Positions 62,160 to 64,000 of a stretch of DNA of 64,000 nucleotides are shown here, piece after piece. Numbering within the stretch: the stretch's first letter is position 1; each line of letters begins with the position of its first letter. The position numbers and the translations under genes are program-made. The DNA is taken from contig NZ_WWER01000010.1 of NCBI RefSeq assembly GCF_009857885.1, forward strand, positions 47,675 through 111,674, given 5' to 3'. The notes beneath the pieces are model-generated. The model saw nothing but the letters and a program-made list of their open reading frames with translations. It had not been told where the DNA came from and ran no database searches. The DNA is from Pusillimonas sp. TS35 (GTDB taxonomy: Bacteria > Pseudomonadota > Gammaproteobacteria > Burkholderiales > Burkholderiaceae_B).

Positions 62160-63854
62160 ATGTCGGACCTTGAGTTTGACTACATCATTATCGGCGCGGG
62201 TACTGCGGGCTGCTTGCTCGCCAATCGCCTGAGTGCGCGCCCCGGCACCCGTGTGCTGCTGATCGAAGCGGGCGGTAGTGACAGCTATCACTGGATACAC
62301 ATCCCGGTTGGCTATCTATATTGCATCGGCAATCCCCGTACCGATTGGTGTTTCAGCACCATGCCTGATGCAGGGTTGAACGGGCGTACGCTGCGCTATC
62401 CCCGCGGCAAAACTCTGGGCGGCAGCTCCAGCATCAACGGCATGATTTATATGCGCGGGCAGGCGCGCGACTATGATGAATGGGCCCGCGCCACGGGTGA
62501 GTCAGCGTGGTCCTGGGAAAACGTCTTGCCCGATTTCATGCGGCACGAGAACCACTATCGTATGGATGCGCAGCCAAGCAATATGGGTGGCGCAATCGAT
62601 GAGGGGTTCGCGCAATTTCACGGAGGCGGCGGCGAATGGCGGGTCGAGAAGCAGCGACTGCGCTGGGATATCCTTGACGCGTTTGCGAAGGCCGCTGAAC
62701 AGGCGGGCATCCCTGCGTCAGATGATTTCAACCAGGGCAGCAACGAGGGCGTTGGGTATTTCGAGGTCAATCAGAAAGGCGGCTGGCGCTGGAATGCCGC
62801 CAAGGCGTTTTTACGGCCGGTATGCATGTCCCGAACCAATTTCAGTTTATGGACGCGCACGATGGTGGAGAGCCTGGATATTCAACGTGGTGCTGACGGG
62901 TCCTTGGTCTGCAAAGGTGCTACCGTGATCCGCAATGGGCGCCGACAGCGTGTGTTGGCTCGCCGCGAGGTCATTCTGAGCGCTGGCAGCATCGGTACGC
63001 CGCAGATACTCGAACGATCGGGCGTGGGGCTGGCGAGTATTCTGCAGCGCTTTGGTATTGATGTCGTACTGGACAGGCCGGGTGTCGGTGCGAACCTGCA
63101 GGATCATCTGCAGATTCGCACGGTATATAAGGTAGAAGGGGTAAAGACCTTGAATCGTCTGGCCGGCAGCCTGTGGGGTAAGACGCGGATCGGGCTTGAG
63201 TATGCGCTGCGCCGCACGGGTCCAATGAGCATGGCGCCGTCGCAGTTGGGCGCCTTTACCCGCAGTGATCCTTCCCAACCGTATCCCAATCTTGAGTATC
63301 ACGTGCAACCGTTGAGCCTTGAGGCGTTTGGCGAACCGCTGCATGCTTTCAATGCATTCACGGCCAGCGTTTGCAACCTTAATCCCACCAGCCGTGGGTC
63401 TGTCCATATCCAGGGGCCGGGGCCTGAGGATGCGCCTGCCATCTGCCCCAATTATTTGGATACGGATGAAGACAGGCGGGTGGCAGCTGATTCGCTGCGT
63501 GTGACGCGCCGCATCGTGGCCCAGCCAGCCCTGGCGTCATATCGGCCTGTGGAATATAAGCCGGGGGTGCAGTATCAGTCAGACGAGGAGCTTGCGCGGT
63601 TGGCCGGCGATATTGCCACGACGATTTTTCATCCGGTGGGTACGGCGAAGATGGGTAAGGCGGACGACCCGCTGGCGGTGGTGGACCCGCACTTGCGGGT
63701 ATATGGGGTCCGCGGGCTGCGTGTGGTGGATGCCAGCATCATGCCGTCTATTACCAGCGGCAATACCAACAGCCCGACGCTGATGATTGCTGAGAAGGCG
63801 GCGGCGTGGATTTTGCAGGAGCATCGCGCCACGCCGAGTGTCGCAGTGGCGTGA
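62160..63854 (+). CDS. GMC-family FAD-dependent oxidoreductase (choline dehydrogenase-like)
   Basis: A 564-residue flavoenzyme: FAD-binding DYIIIGAGTAGCLLANRLS (about 7-25), GMC signature 1 RGKTLGGSSSINGMIYMRG, signature 2 region LSAGSIGTPQILERSGVG, catalytic His in FHPVGTAKMG and the second catalytic residue in TSGNTNSPTLMIAEKAA. Members oxidise alcohols such as choline, glucose or aliphatic alcohols; the substrate is unknown, and no betaine aldehyde dehydrogenase is near. No strong ribosome-binding site beyond GAGACAAGC. Confidence 0.93.
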   Translation: MSDLEFDYIIIGAGTAGCLLANRLSARPGTRVLLIEAGGSDSYHWIHIPVGYLYCIGNPRTDWCFSTMPDAGLNGRTLRYPRGKTLGGSSSINGMIYMRGQARDYDEWARATGESAWSWENVLPDFMRHENHYRMDAQPSNMGGAIDEGFAQFHGGGGEWRVEKQRLRWDILDAFAKAAEQAGIPASDDFNQGSNEGVGYFEVNQKGGWRWNAAKAFLRPVCMSRTNFSLWTRTMVESLDIQRGADGSLVCKGATVIRNGRRQRVLARREVILSAGSIGTPQILERSGVGLASILQRFGIDVVLDRPGVGANLQDHLQIRTVYKVEGVKTLNRLAGSLWGKTRIGLEYALRRTGPMSMAPSQLGAFTRSDPSQPYPNLEYHVQPLSLEAFGEPLHAFNAFTASVCNLNPTSRGSVHIQGPGPEDAPAICPNYLDTDEDRRVAADSLRVTRRIVAQPALASYRPVEYKPGVQYQSDEELARLAGDIATTIFHPVGTAKMGKADDPLAVVDPHLRVYGVRGLRVVDASIMPSITSGNTNSPTLMIAEKAAAWILQEHRATPSVAVA

Positions 63855-64000
63855 TTGTGCGGGTGTCCTTCGATTTTCTCTTTGTCCGTCTCGCTTCCCG
63901 GTTTTCTCTGTCCTGCCGGGGCTTGATCGATCTTCTCTTTGTCTGCTGTCTCCGCTTCGCCGTTGTTGCGCTTGCCCTGGTGTGCGTTTTAGATTGGCCG
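63855..64000. other. CT-rich intergenic end of the window
   Basis: No gene is supported in these 146 bases. The plus strand is pyrimidine-rich and carries the 11-mer TTCTCTTTGTC at 63876 and again at 63933, with a degenerate copy near 63902. It may contain the end of the next gene outside the window. Confidence 0.5.

Noticed and set aside
1..64000. tRNA, rRNA, transposon, integrase, prophage, toxin-antitoxin or CRISPR-Cas genes
   Set aside because: I looked for cloverleaf T-arms, transposase and integrase motifs and terminal repeats and saw none; the window reads as core chromosome.

Overview
The window looks like an ordinary, gene-dense chromosomal stretch of a betaproteobacterium, most likely Burkholderiales and close to Alcaligenaceae (Bordetella, Achromobacter or Pusillimonas-like). 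This rests on the high GC content, the metX-metW pair with a SAM-II type leader, an ybgC-tolQRAB-pal-cpoB locus, tctA/tctB tripartite tricarboxylate transporter genes with a TctDE-like two-component system, zapA followed by 6S RNA, and general protein similarity. The genus is an inference. I recognise 68 coding sequences, one structured RNA gene, one riboswitch and several operators and terminators. I see no tRNA, rRNA, insertion sequence, prophage or CRISPR array.

Layout: 1-8.5 kb holds an edge-truncated EAL/CBS c-di-GMP phosphodiesterase, a YcgR-type PilZ protein, a hotdog thioesterase, a DUF2520 protein, a BON-domain protein, a DUF3008 protein, a Crp/Fnr regulator with a well-placed FNR-type box, gshA, a lipoprotein and a short LuxR-type HTH protein. 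8.6-17.4 kb holds the SAM-II riboswitch with metX-metW-ampG, a Nu-class GST, a Fur-box-preceded membrane operon (DUF3649, PepSY-TM, DUF3325), exonuclease III, DoxX and pyrE. 17.5-23.9 kb is a complete urease operon on the minus strand (ureD, ureA, hupE/ureJ, ureB, ureC, ureE, ureF, ureG) whose UreE has a very His-rich tail. 24-28 kb has an NlpD-like lipoprotein, a glycine-zipper lipoprotein with an Arg/Asp/Tyr repeat tail, an AraC-type HTH protein and a CynX-type transporter.

28-40.5 kb starts with ahpC-ahpF behind a textbook OxyR operator and sigma-70 promoter. It continues with a divergent LysR / acetyl-CoA hydrolase-transferase pair, an AsmA protein, a Pmp3 peptide and a four-gene BMP-family ABC importer. 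40.7-48.3 kb has a thioesterase, a PCu(A)C copper chaperone, an alpha/beta hydrolase and the tol-pal envelope operon with a strong terminator between pal and cpoB. 48.3-56 kb has proS, rppH, the TctDE-like system, a 3-hydroxyisobutyrate dehydrogenase-like gene and tctBA without an adjacent tctC. Upstream of tctB lies a striking series of GAAAG direct repeats spaced exactly 11 bp apart. 56.3-64 kb has a coiled-coil protein, zapA, 6S RNA, a SIMPL protein, lgt, a c-type cytochrome, msrA, hppD divergent from an Lrp-type regulator, and a GMC oxidoreductase.

I did not find a wholly new multi-gene system. The most rewarding observations are regulatory architectures readable at base level: the 11-bp periodic repeats by tctB, a class-II FNR/DNR box exactly at -41.5 of the predicted promoter of a Crp/Fnr gene, and the OxyR and SAM-II elements. 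A few oddly built proteins also stand out: the stand-alone LuxR HTH, the EAL domain with a Cys cluster, and the UreE His tail.
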